A stretch of DNA of 62,304 nucleotides from Grammothele lineata (lineage: Eukaryota; Basidiomycota; Agaricomycetes; Polyporales; Polyporaceae), in contig NDFF03000027.1 of assembly GCA_002150815.3 (NCBI GenBank), forward strand, positions 1 to 62,304, given 5' to 3'. The notes under the pieces are model-generated. The model was not told the DNA's origin, searched no databases, and worked only from the letters and a program-made list of their open reading frames with translations. The position numbers were made by a program, and so were the translations under genes. Below are positions 1 through 11,952 of this stretch, one piece after another. Position 1 is the first letter of the stretch. Each line of letters begins with the position of its first letter.

Positions 1-938
1 CACAGTACTTCTCGGCGTACATGAGCCCCGCGTCGCCCGCGGCGGACAGCTCCGCGGCGGGCACGGGCGCGACGTGGTTCAAGATCTGGGAGGACGCGCC
101 CGTGTACGAGAACGGCGCGCTCACGTTCCCCTCGACGAGTGCGTCTGCGCTTCCCCTTGTACCTTCTAGACTACAGGCCTGGCGCGGGGCTGACTGACGA
201 GTGAACCTTCTACGATCATAGCGATGGACCAAATCACGTTCACGATCCCCAAGAACACCCCCAGCGGGCAGTACCTCCTGCGCGCGGAGCAGGTTTGTCC
301 CCCAACTTCCTCTTCCCCTCACGCTTACATAATCGCAAATAGTTGCTAACCTCCTCCACAGATCGCGCTGCACTCCGCCTCCTCCTTCGGCGGCGCACAA
401 TTCTACATCGGCTGCGCGCAGCTCAACGTCGTCGACGGCGGGAGCGGCTCCCCGGGCCCGCTCGTCTCCTTCCCTGGCGCTTACACCGGGGTGAGTTCCC
501 CATTCATTTTAGCGAGGGTTCTCCTCGGGAGCGCGCGCACACGAAGTCCCGTCCCTGTCACGACGCGAGCGGCTGCGCCGTCGACCGTCGTGCAGATCTC
601 GGGCCTAGAAGCTGCCCCCTGATATTCGGATGCGGCGGGCGGCGGTACCAGTAGCCTACGACGGCGCCGTAGGGGGCGCTCGCCGTGACACTCCGGACGG
701 CGGCTCACGTTGACGGACGGGACGGGACGTGACGTCGGGCGGCTGGCTGACGGCAATTTTTTTTACTGTGGTAGCACGAACCGGGCATCGAGCTCAACAT
801 CTACAGCCTCCCGGCGGATTACCCTGGATACCAGTCGCGTGAGTGCCGAGTGCTGTCGTCTTATTGCGCTTCTAGCGCGAACTCGTTGTTGACGGTGTTT
901 CGCGCGATTGGCAGCGGGCCCGGCCGTTTGGAGCGGGT
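1..938 (+). CDS. AA9 lytic polysaccharide monooxygenase (partial, 5' end outside window)
   Basis: This is a secreted copper enzyme that oxidatively cleaves cellulose and related glucans. Five exons are visible: 1-138, 222-292, 362-490, 775-838 and 913-938, all with GT-AG borders and consistent phase, ending at TGA 936-938. The translated pieces carry AA9 C-terminal signatures: YLLRAEQIALHSA, then [14 protein letters not shown] (the Q-x-Y segment with the axial tyrosine), and a family-typical tail PGPAVWSG. The last exon is only 26 nt, which is why no long ORF marks the gene end. The N-terminal His1 and signal peptide lie upstream of the window, so the copper site cannot be fully checked, and no carbohydrate-binding module follows the catalytic domain. 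Family assignment is firm; substrate and regioselectivity cannot be read. Confidence 0.93.
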
Positions 939-1761
939 GAAGGTGAAGCGAGGGATGCGGTTGGGAGGCGGGGACGGACGGTACGGCATGGGGCGTGTAA
1001 AGGTGCGGGTAGCAGAACAAATTGCGACGTAGATTGCAAGCGGCGCGAGGGAGCGTGCAGTACATCTGTCAGAGAAGCTGCGTCTAGCAGGGGTCACACG
1101 GTGTGGCCAAGTTGGGCGCAAAATGGCAGGGGCTGTTCTAGAGCCTCTCGTTCGTCCTGAGCAACATGCGAGGGGGGCTAGGAGAAAGCGTGCTGCGTTG
1201 ATGCTTAGCGGCGAAGCAGAGGGGGAATCTGATGACGTTGTCGGCGTAAGACCAGAAGGCGTCGGGTCGCGGGAGTGCGATGATCGAGGGCAGAGAGGAG
1301 GATCGGGTGCAGACAGCACCGTCAGATGGGGCAGGCGGTTGTGCTCACTCGGGCCCGGAAGAACGGGCCGGGGAGACCGGAGGTGTCGAAGAGAGCTGGA
1401 CGTCGTCGGACGTGCAGACGTCGATGTGTGGACAGATGTCGGCGGGAGATGGCCCAGGGCCGCGAGCCGGCCGCCCTGCTCGAGCCTCGAGTCGTACATC
1501 CCCTCCCTCGCCAGCCACCCCCTGCCACTCAAGCCCTCCGCCTGCCCCTCTCGCCGGTGACCCCTCGTCAGCTCCATCCGCCGGAGATCTTCTACTCGCC
1601 CCTCGGAGTGCCCCCTGCCAGCCTCCCCGCCCGCCCCCAGGCCGCCCCGCTGCCCCCCGCCCCGTCCGCACGCATGAGGCGTTGCCTGTTCGACGTCCGC
1701 ACCGCCCTCCTCGCGCCGCCGACACGCCTCGGACAGCCCGGCGCACGTCGCCCCCATTGGC
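939..1761. other. intergenic region, no gene seen
   Basis: This GC-rich spacer lies between the AA9 gene and the DUF6533 gene. A long minus-strand open frame runs through it (861-1820), but it is proline/arginine/serine-rich, overlaps exons of both neighbours and shows no family motif. It presumably contains the AA9 3' UTR and the promoter of the next gene. Confidence 0.6.
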
Positions 1762-4094
1762 ATGAGCGCCCTCGACGCTCTCGCGGACGTCGTCCTCCTG
1801 TCCGCCCGCAGGCAGATCACTCACGCAGGTGCGTCTCTTCTTCCTCGAGTCCGCACCCCTGGGATCTGGGACGCGGGACGTGTGTGCGCAGTGAGCTGAC
1901 CGGGACTCGCGCGGCGCGCGTATGGGCTATGCAGCTGCCTCGGCCGCGTTCCTTGTGTATGACCTCCTTACGACGCTGGAGGACGAGGTGAGTGTGCCCG
2001 TTCTTGCCGCGCTCCTTTACGACCAACCACGATAACATGTACTACCTCGCGTAGATCGAGTATGTCTGGAGGTGAGTGCGTCTGCTGCGCGTAGCGCGTC
2101 TCGTCCCATTGAATAGTCCCTGCGCGCTCAGGTCGAGTAATGCGCTCCCCAAGTACCTCTATTTCGTCTCGAGGTATCTGGGCCTCTTCAGTCAGCTGTG
2201 AGTGCTCTCTTCCCCCATCCCCCGCGTCTCCAACCATCCGTTCCCCATCAACATTCGATATTGAAAGGCTGTATATCCAGCTTCATGGCCGCCAACCCCC
2301 TCCCGATCTTGTACGTGCTCCCCGACCGCCGCGCAATGCCCTTCCACTAACTCTCATCTCAGCTGCCAGGCAGAAATTGCCCTCTCCTCCATGTGAGCCT
2401 CATAAAATACCCCTGTACCTCCACGGTACCGACGCCTTCCCCGCAGTATCCTCTTCCTTCTCGTCAACACCGTCGAGATCGGCTTCGTGCTTCGGATAGA
2501 CGCCCTATACGGTCGCTCTCGCCCAGGTACGTACGCACGCTTACACGCTCGTTTGCTTCGCGCAATATATAGCGACTCTATTCCGGCGCTGACATCACGC
2601 AGTGCGAATTTTGGTTGGGCTGGCGTTTGCCGGTGAGTGCTTGCTAGTCTTGGACTCTTGGCTCGAACACCGAGTGCCGGTGCCGAATGCTAACGGCATC
2701 CGACTTTTTTCCCAGCGGAACTCTTGGTGCGAATTCAACGCGTGCGGATCTGGGCTTCGTGCGCCTGCTGATGCTGGAATCTGCAGGCTACCGTGCTCAC
2801 GGCCGCCTTCTCGTGGCCGACCGTGCTCGAGACTATGGTGCCGTACCCTCCGTACTGGCCCATGACGGGATGCCTCTTGTTCGAAACCACGCTCTATAAG
2901 CTCTCTTGGTACGTGCAGGCGCCGGATGGACCTACAGTCACGGCTGACGCTCTCGAGCAGGGTCCCGATCCTATGTTTCGATAGTAAGTCGCCCGTATTC
3001 AGGCCTTTCGTGACGGGTTTTGCTGAACGATTGTGCCAGCTCTCATGTTCGGTCTCAACCTGTACAAATGTGTCTCTTTCGCGCCCCTGGACAACACGCC
3101 GATACTCTACAGCTTATTCCGCGACTCTAGTTTATACTACGCAGTGTAAGCCTCGCTATCGCTATCGCCCCCGCTCGTCTGGCTGATAAGTTGCGATCGT
3201 CAGGACCGTCTGTCAGTTCATAGTACCACGCTCTCATCGTGCGCGCCGGACTCACGATTCGCTTCTAGCTGTAACTCTCTTGTGCACTATCACACAATTC
3301 TCCGGTCCGACCGACTTGTCCATAATCACCTCCACGTACGTCCCTCCAATCGTACCCCCGTTCGATGATTCACTCAACCCACCCACACCTCGTCATACCC
3401 ACAGCTGGCTCGGCGCCATCTTCTCATACTCGGTCAGCCGCTATCCTACTTTCCCGTACCGTACCCAGCGATCGCTGACCCCACTTCCGGCGTCGGACAG
3501 GGCTGCCACCTCCTCCTGGGCGTACGCAAAGCCGCCGCGCGCAAGCAGCGGCTCGCGACGCCGACGTTCATGTACGACTTTGACTTCGACGCCCTCGCCC
3601 CGCCCCACCCACCCAACGGCGTTGGGGGGACCTCCGCGCTCCCCCCGCCCCTCGCCCTTTCCTCCTCGCTCTCCCTTTCGCTCTCCCATCACCCCAAGTC
3701 GAAGTCGCGGTCGAGAAGCAGAGACCCCCCCAGAGCAAGAGCAAGAGCCCACGGGAGCCTCCCCGTGCCGACGCTGCCGCCGACCCCAGCCCCGCTCCTG
3801 AACCGGATCCTGAGCTCGGGCTCGCGGCCCTCGGCGCAGTTGAGGATGGACGCGATCGAGCTCGTCGCCCGGCGCGGGCCGTCTTCCTCTTTGGGTGCTG
3901 GGCTGTCCTTACCCGTGCCACCGCAATTTGGAGGAGCAGGACAGGGCGGGTCGAGGGCGCACGTGTGTGGGGACTGGGACTTCCCGGAGGTGCCTGTCGG
4001 CCCGCTGGGGTGGGGGGAGAGGAGTGAGGAGAGCGGGAGCGGGGATGGGGATATGGATGGGACGAGCGAGGAAGGGCGCGGGGCGTGGGGGTGA
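1762..4094 (+). CDS. DUF6533-type seven-helix membrane protein
   Basis: This basidiomycete-specific integral membrane protein has unknown function; the fold is thought to be receptor-like with seven helices. About 16 exons give roughly 447 aa. The DUF6533 core begins in exon 2 (1935-1987: AFLVYDLLTTLEDE, then IEYVWR), followed by successive hydrophobic segments such as ILFLLVNTVEIGFVLRIDAL and the family block ending LFRDSSLYYAV (3040-3145). The last exon (3501-4094) encodes a hydrophilic Ser/Pro/Arg-rich cytosolic tail. Exons are very small, one being only 11 nt (2716-2726). The start ATG at 1762 opens exon 1 in the phase required by exon 2. One junction near 3223 has no GT donor in the needed phase, so that border is unresolved. 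The gene converges on the HET gene, with 141 bp between stops. Confidence 0.82.
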
Positions 4095-4235
4095 GATCTG
4101 GGCTGGGGTTCGGATGGTGGGTTAGATCTGTTGTATATTGTCGGGGGCGTGCATATATGTACGATACTTCGTGGTGCGGGTACAGAGCGACTATATGAAG
4201 CAACGGGGATACTTTGGAGGTCTCTGCCACCCACA

Positions 4236-5935
4236 TTATCCGCCGGCCACGTCCCTCACAGGCCCCCTTTCTCCAACTCCAAAACGTACCCTGTCCCCCC
4301 TCCCCGGCCCACCGACTCTGAACATCCTCTCACCGGCCCAAGGCCAGTTCGTCGTCTTGGCTTCATCGATCCTATTCTCCATCCCTATCCGATGATACAG
4401 GTCAAAGCCGTCGGAGTCGCGCCCGTGCTTCTCGATGAACATCAACGTTAGCTCTTTTACGGGTGGGAAAGGCCTTTCGGGATCGTAAGCCGTAATCAGG
4501 CCTGTTTCAGGATCGCGGTTGAATTCCGTCCTCCACGAGATTAAGACTCCCCACATCTCCTCGGAGGCTACGGACACACGGGCCCTACGTTCAGCGTGTC
4601 CCTGTCTGGCGCACGGGGTGGGCTAGAAACATTCCGCTCACCTGACGGCTGGTCGAGAGGCACTAAGACACCTTTGGCAGTGAAAGTAAAATAGCCGTCG
4701 TCGGACAAGTGTCCTACTGGGACGTCGTTGCCGACCGTCCACGTCTCTCGCATGCCGATCTCTTCGAACGCGAGCTTTAATCCTTGCGGCATCCGCAGCA
4801 TCGCCCGGCCGCTGACTGAAGTCTCCGGAAAAAGAGGGAGGAGCGAGAGCTCGGGGGAGGGCGGCAGCTCCGGGGCGATAAACAGCCACTCTGCGGTGCC
4901 CCCTCGTTCGAGCAGCACTTGCATGAGCCTGATGGTCGCTCTGAGGCGGTCGTTCTCCTCAAAGTCTCCAACGGGGAGTTGCACGTAGGCAAGGCCCATG
5001 ATGCTGAAGATCATGTCTACGGGCCGCGACGAGGTCCGCACGAACGCGGAGACCCAGAGGTATTGGTAGTTCATCGCGCCGTTCTCCACCAACATGTGGT
5101 TCAAAAGCCGCCCCGAGGGCGCTGAGATGATCCGCAGAGGGAGGTCATTGTAGTTCTGCGCGCGTTCGGGGTCGTGCGCATCCGTCATATGCTCCAGATC
5201 GTTGAGCAGATCCAAAAGATCGCAAGCCGCGGAGTGGCGGGGCTCGATTACAAACTTTGCAAGCCTCGAATGATCCCAATTGAGGAGGTAGTCGCGGAAT
5301 TCGTCCGAGTACGCATCGAGATCCGGAATCGTCCTGGCGAAATTGGCGAATGAGTCGTGCTCGAAGCCGAACAACACTTTGACTGAGTCGCGGGTGATGT
5401 TAGCCGCGGCCTCTTGGAGCGTCCACGCCCTGTCGATCCAGGTCGTCGGCTCGTCGAGGCGCGCGAGGCGGACGAGCCCCCCAGGGAGGACCAGACACGG
5501 GTCCGCGTGGATGTAGACCGAGAACATCCGCGTGATCTGCCACTTCTTGTCGGGCTTGCTAGACTGCATGATGCAGAGCCGGTCGAGCCACAGCAGAGAG
5601 ACCCCAGAATGGCGCGCCGCGAGGCACGCGGTGCGCAGGACGCCGATGGTAATGGGATCCGCGTGCTAGGCGCCTTGTACACTGAAGCGGCCGAGGGGCG
5701 GGGACGTCCCCTCTAGAAGCTGCAGATCTCTCCACGGATAGGACACCGCGGCGTAGCGTATGTCTTTGGGGGTGAACGTCGGGTATTCGAGGACACGAAG
5801 GGTGTGCGAGTCGATGAACTCGTCACAGTCGATGAGTCGGAAACGTTCGGGAGTTCCGGTCTCTGCGAGACCGACTGTTGTGCAATCGAGGTCTGAGAGA
5901 GGAACATCAAGGACGACGGTGGGCCAGGAACCCAT
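4236..5935 (-). pseudogene. HET-domain protein, disrupted by an in-frame TAG
   Basis: HET-domain proteins take part in fungal non-self recognition and incompatibility cell death. The gene runs as two exons (5935-4642 and 4567-4236) around a 74-nt GT-AG intron. HET hallmarks are clear: YAAVSYPWRDLQL, the block LLWLDRLCIMQ, MFSVYIHADPCLVLPGGLV, and WIDRAWTLQEA. The frame is open on both sides of a TAG at 5668-5666 (minus strand), inside the domain between FSVQGA and HADPITIGVLRTAC. No intron of plausible size removes it; the only GT...AG around it would be 15 nt. Unless this is an assembly error, translation stops after 89 residues. Everything downstream (more than 400 residues) stays open, so the lesion looks recent. 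A downstream ATG at 5569 could start a protein lacking half the domain, which I consider unlikely to work. Confidence 0.8.
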
Positions 5936-6298
5936 TAAGGCTTAGGTGTAGGGACCTGCGAGTGGAACATTAATGGGACGATTGATCAGCTCGAGCGTCC
6001 AGGCTAACGGAACTGCTTAACTCGCCTTTCGAATGCGGTAAGGGAGTGTCGGATAAGGTCTCTTCAGGTAGGGTGGAGCGGCTTCGCCGCGGCGTTGTTA
6101 TTGGCTGAGCGAAAGAAGATGAGAGAGGTTTTTGAGAATCAAAGGGTGAGAGGGGCGGCGATTTGTGCCATGCATGATAGGAAAGAGCGGTCGAAGTCGA
6201 GCCACGGAAGCGTCTTGAAGCTTTTTGAGTTCAATCGACATCGGCCCGGCCCGAAATCCTAGTATAGCTGTATAGCTTGAAAAATTGGTGAAAGGGTA
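5936..6298. other. intergenic region upstream of the HET gene
   Basis: No gene is seen between the HET start and the MITE. It presumably holds the HET promoter. Confidence 0.5.
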
Positions 6299-6688
6299 CT
6301 GTACTGTTCAGACCAATGCGGCGCAGGGTGTGACGTGTGACGCCCTCGAAAGCTCAAACGGATGCGGCGCGGCGGGCTGTGACGCATGACGGGTTGCTCA
6401 GTGCGGCGCGGCGCGGGGTCTCCGACCCCGCGCCGCGCCGCGAAAAAGGGTTTTGGAGGGCTGAACACCCTCGCCGAGGCCTAAAACGGGTGGGGAATCG
6501 CGAATCCGCCGTAGGCGGCACACTTTCCCATTTTTCAGGGCATTTTTCGCGATTTTCGCGATTTTGAAGCTTTGTGACACGATTTTCGAGTGCGGCGCGG
6601 CCTGCTGTGATGTGTGACGGGTCTCACTATGCGGCGCGGATGACCCCCTTGTGATGCGTGACGCGCCGCATTGGTCTGAACAGTACAG
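6299..6688. mobile_element. MITE with 26-bp terminal inverted repeats and TA target duplication
   Basis: The ends are perfect inverted repeats of 26 bp: 6299-6324 begins CTGTACTGTTCAGACC and 6663-6688 is its reverse complement. TA dinucleotides flank both ends (6297-6298, 6689-6690), as expected for a TA-targeting cut-and-paste family. The 390-bp interior has no coding capacity. It contains a perfect 18-bp palindrome with a 3-nt loop (6403-6420 and 6424-6441) and about five imperfect copies of a unit resembling TGCGGCGCGG followed by TGTGACGCRTGACG (near 6315, 6362, 6589, 6630 and inverted at the right end). I do not recognise the autonomous partner. Confidence 0.85.
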
Positions 6689-7450
6689 TATGCAATGCAT
6701 GCACACAAATTCAAGGAATGTCTTAATTAATAGAAAGGAAAGTGTTACTAGCCATGGCCCCGAGTCGAGACATCATCATGATACTAAATGATGAATGGTC
6801 GGACTCCCCGCATCATATACTTAGCATATGTAGACACTCAGTAAGTCTCTGATATATATATATGAGTTTCAAACAGGCGCAATGAAGAAGTGAATCTTAC
6901 CGAGTCGGTTGGATGACGACCCGAATTCAAGTCAGTAAGTCTTGAGACCCAGTGGCAATGCTCGTTGGATGAAGACCGGTGACTAGGACGGTCACTTTAC
7001 TACCGGCGCTCGACCACGAGTTGTGTCGAACGGAGCCACTCTACTCAGTAACAAAATCGGTGCTTTAGGTAGTGTAGAGTGCAGACCAGAACTTCGTGTG
7101 AACGTCCGTCGCACGGTCTAAGTTACCGAAGCAGGAGGAAGGGTGAGGTATTACCGTTGCATTTAAATGAGTTGCGCTGTGCGCCTGTCGACAGGTGGCA
7201 TGTGTCCACCTGCCGAACGTGTTGTTTGCGTGTTGTTTGTTCGGGCGTCAGCCTCTCGCCATAGAGTCACCGACCGCGCTGGGCCAGTTCGCTGTTCTCC
7301 TTCACCACGCTCGGTCGCGCAGGTCGACATCGACGACAACGCCATCGGCGAGCACACCTACAACGGCTGGCCTCACATCTCTACTCTACTATTTACACAT
7401 TTTAATCTCTAGTTTTGTACACCTCTAATCCCTCCGCAACCCTCCCCATC
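6689..7450. other. intergenic / 5' region of the kinase gene
   Basis: AT-richer DNA with a short TA run (6852-6862). No ORF with recognisable content. The last part, pyrimidine-rich near 7370-7450, is likely the promoter and leader of the kinase gene. Confidence 0.5.
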
Positions 7451-10376
7451 ATGCCTGAGACTCCCCCTCGCGCGCCGCCCGTCAAGTATGCGACCCCGCT
7501 AGGGACACGCTGGGAGAAGGAGAAGGCCGCGGCAGGCACGAATGCATTCGAGTACCCCGATGACGCCAAGTACGTCGGCCCGTGGATCATTGGCGAGTGT
7601 GTCGGCAAAGGCGCAAGCGGCCGCGTCAAGATCGCACGCCATCGGCGCACCGGGCAGCTCGCCGCGGTCAAGATCCTCCCCCTCCAGCCGTTCCTCAGCT
7701 CACGCACGAGCTCAACGTCCACCGCGCAGGCCAAGGCGGAGAAGCAGCGCCTCGGCGTTGACCGCGAGATCATCATGATGAAGCTCATGAATCACCCGAA
7801 CATCATGCGCATATACGACGTGTACGAGGGCGAGCGCGAGCTGTACCTCATCCTCGAGTACGTCGAGGGTGGCGAGCTCTTCGACTTCCTCGTCAACCGC
7901 GGACGCCTGCCCCCGCTTGAGGCGCTCGCATACTTCAAGCAGATCGTCTACGGCCTCGACTACGCTCACACGTTCTCGATCATCCACCGCGACCTCAAGC
8001 CGGAGAACATCCTCATCCATTCCCTCAAGCCGCCGCTGATCAAGATTGCGGACTGGGGCATGGCCGCGTTCGCGCCACCGACGCTCCAGCTTGAGACGAG
8101 CTGCGGTAGCCCGCACTACGCGAGCCCCGAGATCGTGAACGGACACAAGTACTGCGGCACCGCGACCGACATTTGGAGCTGCGGAGTCATCTTGTATGCG
8201 CTCCTTACGGGTCGCTTGCCGTTCGATGACAAGAACGTGCGCACGCTGCTCACGAAGGTCAAGACGGGCAAGTACGAGATGCCGGCCTTTGTCGACCCGC
8301 TCGCGAAGGACCTTCTCACTCGTATGCTAATCGTTGACGTCAACCAGCGAATTACTGTGAGTTCTATCTCATGACGTCGACCGCCAGATCACTTATTGAT
8401 TCTTTAGATGGCTGAGATCTTGGCCCATCCCTGGCTCCAAGGTCCGACTCCTGGCATCACTTACGTCCCGTCTCCTTCCGTGGCGGAGCTTGCTCAACCT
8501 ATGGCCTCTGCGCTCCACATCGACCGCGACCTCTTCGAGTCTCTCTGTGTCATCTGGGGTCGCCACGCTGACGTCGACTGCATCCAGGCCGACCTGCTTA
8601 GTCCCGCTGGTCAGGGTACTCTCGCTAAGGCGTTCTACTTCCTCCTTCAGAAGCATCGCGAGATGGCCATGAAGGAGCACGGTATCTTCATGGACCTTGA
8701 CGAAGTCCTCAACACGCGCGGAAAGATCATTACCAAACAGTACGCTGCTCCCCGCTCGAAACCTGGTCGTCATTCTTTGGATCTGTCTCGTATCACTGCA
8801 ACTGTGCCTCCTCAATATCTGCGATCCAACCGTACTGCGCCTCTGCCGCCTTCTCGGACGCCGTCGCCTCCTCGGCTTACAATTGCCACGACTCTTCCAA
8901 TGGAACGTGCCCCCTCGCGCCCCCACCCGCCCTCTCCGGTCGGTCCTCGTCCTCAGAAGCCTCGCCCACAGAGCAACAGGAACTCTGCTCATCTATCGAA
9001 CCCGCCGTCTTTCGTGCCGAACCCTGACATCGCTCGTGTTCGTTCTCAGACCGTGGACGACTCTTCAGTTCTTCAATACAGAGAGCGCACCGCACTCCAA
9101 GCTCCTCAGCGCCGCACCGTTCTGCCGCCCATGCGGCGTGGTGCCATTAGCGCTCCCGTTCAGCAGCGTCACAGTCGTGTGGAAGCGCAAGGAGCCGGTC
9201 TGTCGCACCATGTTATGTCTGCATCTGGGTTCATACATGCGCCGATTCCTCTTCCTGCTGGTGTTCAACCCGTCTTGCCTATCCTGGCCTCACCGCGCAC
9301 CGCGAGCGATTACTCTGAACACACTGTCTCTGGGGGACCGATGCTGGCGACACCGCGATGCCCGGAGGTGGAGATGCAAACGCCTAACCTCGCCCACCCA
9401 TACGCATCCGGAGGACCGCATGTCACCCACTGGGCTTCTCAGCGGGAGTCTGTATCGCGTCATCAAATCCAGCGGCCGGAGCATCGTCCCGCCGTCGATC
9501 AACTGGCGCCTCGCCGCTCTCTGCACTGGAACTCGTCTGAAAACTACACGGAGAGCGCATCTGCGAAGCACTACAGGTCGGACAATAAGGAGAACGCTTC
9601 GGTTCCCGGCGGCTACATCACGCAGGCGGACGGCGGACTGGGCTTCGGACATTCAGTACCTATGGGGAAAGAGATGGGCAACCTGCTCTTCCTCCAGGAG
9701 GCTGCGAACGGACAACAGCTCGCTCCGAGGAAGGAGCGCAAGAGCAAACGTACGTCGCCAATCATTCTCCCACGTCCTCTCGCTCACTCCCTTCGCAGCA
9801 GCGCCACTCGACCTGCATGGGGTGCCTACCCTGCAAAAGCGCGCCACGTTCTCGATCGGTTCACCCCATCCGGGATCGCCGACGTCTGCCACGCTGTCCC
9901 CGGGCGGGGAGGTCCGCGGCTGGTTCTCGAACCTCTTCCACTGGAAGGTGCAGTCGATCATGCTCTACTCGGTGCTCGATCTGCCCTCGACGCGCGCGGA
10001 GACTGTCCGCCTCCTCGAGTCCTTTGGCGTCGCCGTCGCGTCTGAGGAGGGTGTCCGCGGCGGGCAGTGGTCGGGCGCCGGCATCGGGAGCGGGAACGTC
10101 CTCCTCTGCCGCGCGCCCGACGATGCACAGAAGCAGCTCCGCTTCCGCGTCGAGTTCTCCTCCACCGTGACCGCCGCCGAGGGTGCGCGGGGCCCGCCCC
10201 CGCCCCCGCCGGGGTACGACACGGCGATCGGGATCGCGCTCGAGAAGGGCTCGGTGTCGACGTTCAAGGGCCTGTGCCACCGGCTCCGCGCAGAGTGGCG
10301 GCTCGACGCGCTCGTCTCCCCGCCCGCCGGCGCGCACGTGCCGGGCATCCAGCAGCAGTTCATGCCGATGGTTTGA
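7451..10376 (+). CDS. Hsl1/Gin4/Cdr2-family CAMK serine/threonine kinase
   Basis: Kinases of this family couple cell size or septin organisation to mitotic entry, largely by restraining Wee1, usually at the cortex or septin collar. Three exons (7451-8356, 8408-9749, 9799-10376) give 941 aa. The ATG at 7451 sits in CCATCATGC; the frame is open to 7415 but only with a TTG. Motifs in order: glycine loop GKGASGRV (~51-58), AAVKIL, catalytic loop HRDLKPENI (~179), activation segment SCGSPHYASPE, and RITMAEILAHPWLQG across the first intron. A long Ser/Pro-rich middle follows, then a conserved C-terminal globular block (GWFSNLFHWKVQSIMLYS onwards, ~760-940), probably the membrane or septin-binding region. 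The metal-binding DFG is DWG here (codons at 8051-8059); I believe this also occurs in basidiomycete relatives, so it need not mean inactivity. Confidence 0.9.
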
Positions 10377-11952
10377 GGAGGGCGCGGGGCGTGATGCGCG
10401 CGCGTAGAGTGGGCGGTCTTACCGGGACCGGGGCCGGGTACGTTAGAGGAGCGCGATCGTTGGGTATTTCCAGATCGCCGAGGAGGCTGAGGAGATTTGC
10501 ATGATGTTTCGGCACCGGTGGAAGATCACCTCACACGGACGCGACGTGCTTCCACGGACATTCCGTTGTACATTACTAGTTAACCACACTCCTTCAAGAT
10601 CACGCGACTCGTAACGTAGGGTGATGGCGCCCATAACTTGCAAGCATGACGACGTGAATGATGAACTCGAGGAGTGCTGACTCTAAGGTGGCACCATGGT
10701 TGACGTTTAGAATGATATCCAGCACATCAACGTAATACGAGCAGGTCACGATGGGAGTTTTGCATCCGGGAACGGGCTGCCATCTCACTCCGGCAGGAGG
10801 AAAATGACGTTGCCATCTTCACCGGTTTCATGAGAATACTCATCGGTTTCAGTTGGGCTCGCATTGCTAAAGGCACTTTCAAAATTGTGTACACAGTATG
10901 CGGGAATCGGAGGTACGCTGCATAGGACGTGCCGCGTTCCGCGGGCCCGTGTGCCAGTGATGTCCGACCTTCAATCGGTCGATATTCCTCCGAGGAGCTC
11001 TAACAAGCTAGCGTGTAGGTTCACGCCATTTCAAATCATTCAAATCACACTCGATTATCATGTCCTTGTCTAGGAATGGGAGAAGCGGCTGCAAACGACG
11101 GTAACATCTACGATTCGCTTCGAAATGTCGCCAAAGTATGACTAATCGGGCGCTGATGTCACTCGACAATGTGCGCCGGTCCTTTCGGACTCGGGTCCAG
11201 ACGAGCGGCTGCAGAGCAAATACTACGCGCTACACCTCCCTCACCTTTCGAATTCGGTGGAACAGCTACTCTGAGTCCCCGAGCTATCGGGCTATGAAAA
11301 TCACATCCCAGTACCCCGATCGGGAGCACCAAAGTTATTGAAAATCGGGAGCAGTGCGAAATGCTTGTAGATCCTCCGGAACTTCTTCCATCAGGTCCTG
11401 TGCGACCGGGTCAGCCTCCTTTGAGCCATACGTACGGATCGGGCGCGGTGTTGTCGAAGAATACTTAATAGTATACGCGAAAACAACGAGAAGCTGCAGC
11501 GATATCTACATACATGCGTGCTGTGCTACAAAGCGGTGCGAGGGGCTACAATGGGCGCGAGCGGAAGAACATCTAGGAAATAATTAGGAGCTAGCAAGAA
11601 AGCGGAGAGCAGATAGACCGGTGAGGGTGTCTAGTAGGTGTGATATGATACATAGGATATAAAGCCGCGGTGAAGCAGTGATGAGAGCAAGACTAGTCGA
11701 CAAGAAAAGAAAGCTATGGGACAGAAAGGGCTGTATCTTCGTTCATTGCGGATTGGGGACGACCTGAGAGAGCCTGCACGGTGCAAGTCCTCGGGCGGCA
11801 CCGCCGCCGAACATCAATGATAGACTCGGCCCGGGGAGCGCGTCGGCGTGGACGCGTGGGCGATCCTCTGGACCACCAAACGTGGGGGCCCGGGCGGGAA
11901 GACCGAGCGCCCGGGTGCCTGAGGCCCACGGCAGGCGTGGGTGGGGGCGCGT
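10377..11952. other. intergenic region, no gene seen
   Basis: This 1.6-kb spacer lies between two converging genes, the kinase (+) and DUF6593 copy A (-), so it is mostly 3' flanks. Short ORFs on both strands show no family motifs, splice continuity or codon bias. No tRNA or repeat was recognised. Confidence 0.5.

Noticed and set aside
861..1820. 319-codon minus-strand open frame
   Set aside because: It overlaps real exons of the AA9 and DUF6533 genes, has a biased Ser/Arg/Pro composition and no domain; typical of GC-rich shadow frames.
3568..4236. Minus-strand frames antisense to the DUF6533 tail
   Set aside because: Antisense of the low-complexity Ser/Pro/Arg tail, with no motif of its own.
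5570..5668. Programmed read-through or a 15-nt intron at the HET stop codon
   Set aside because: 15 nt is below any known fungal spliceosomal intron length, and no read-through context or hairpin was evident; a nonsense mutation is simpler.
8697..9798. 559-codon plus-strand frame through the kinase gene
   Set aside because: It is out of frame with the kinase exon until 9799, where it becomes the true last exon; the upstream part is a shadow.
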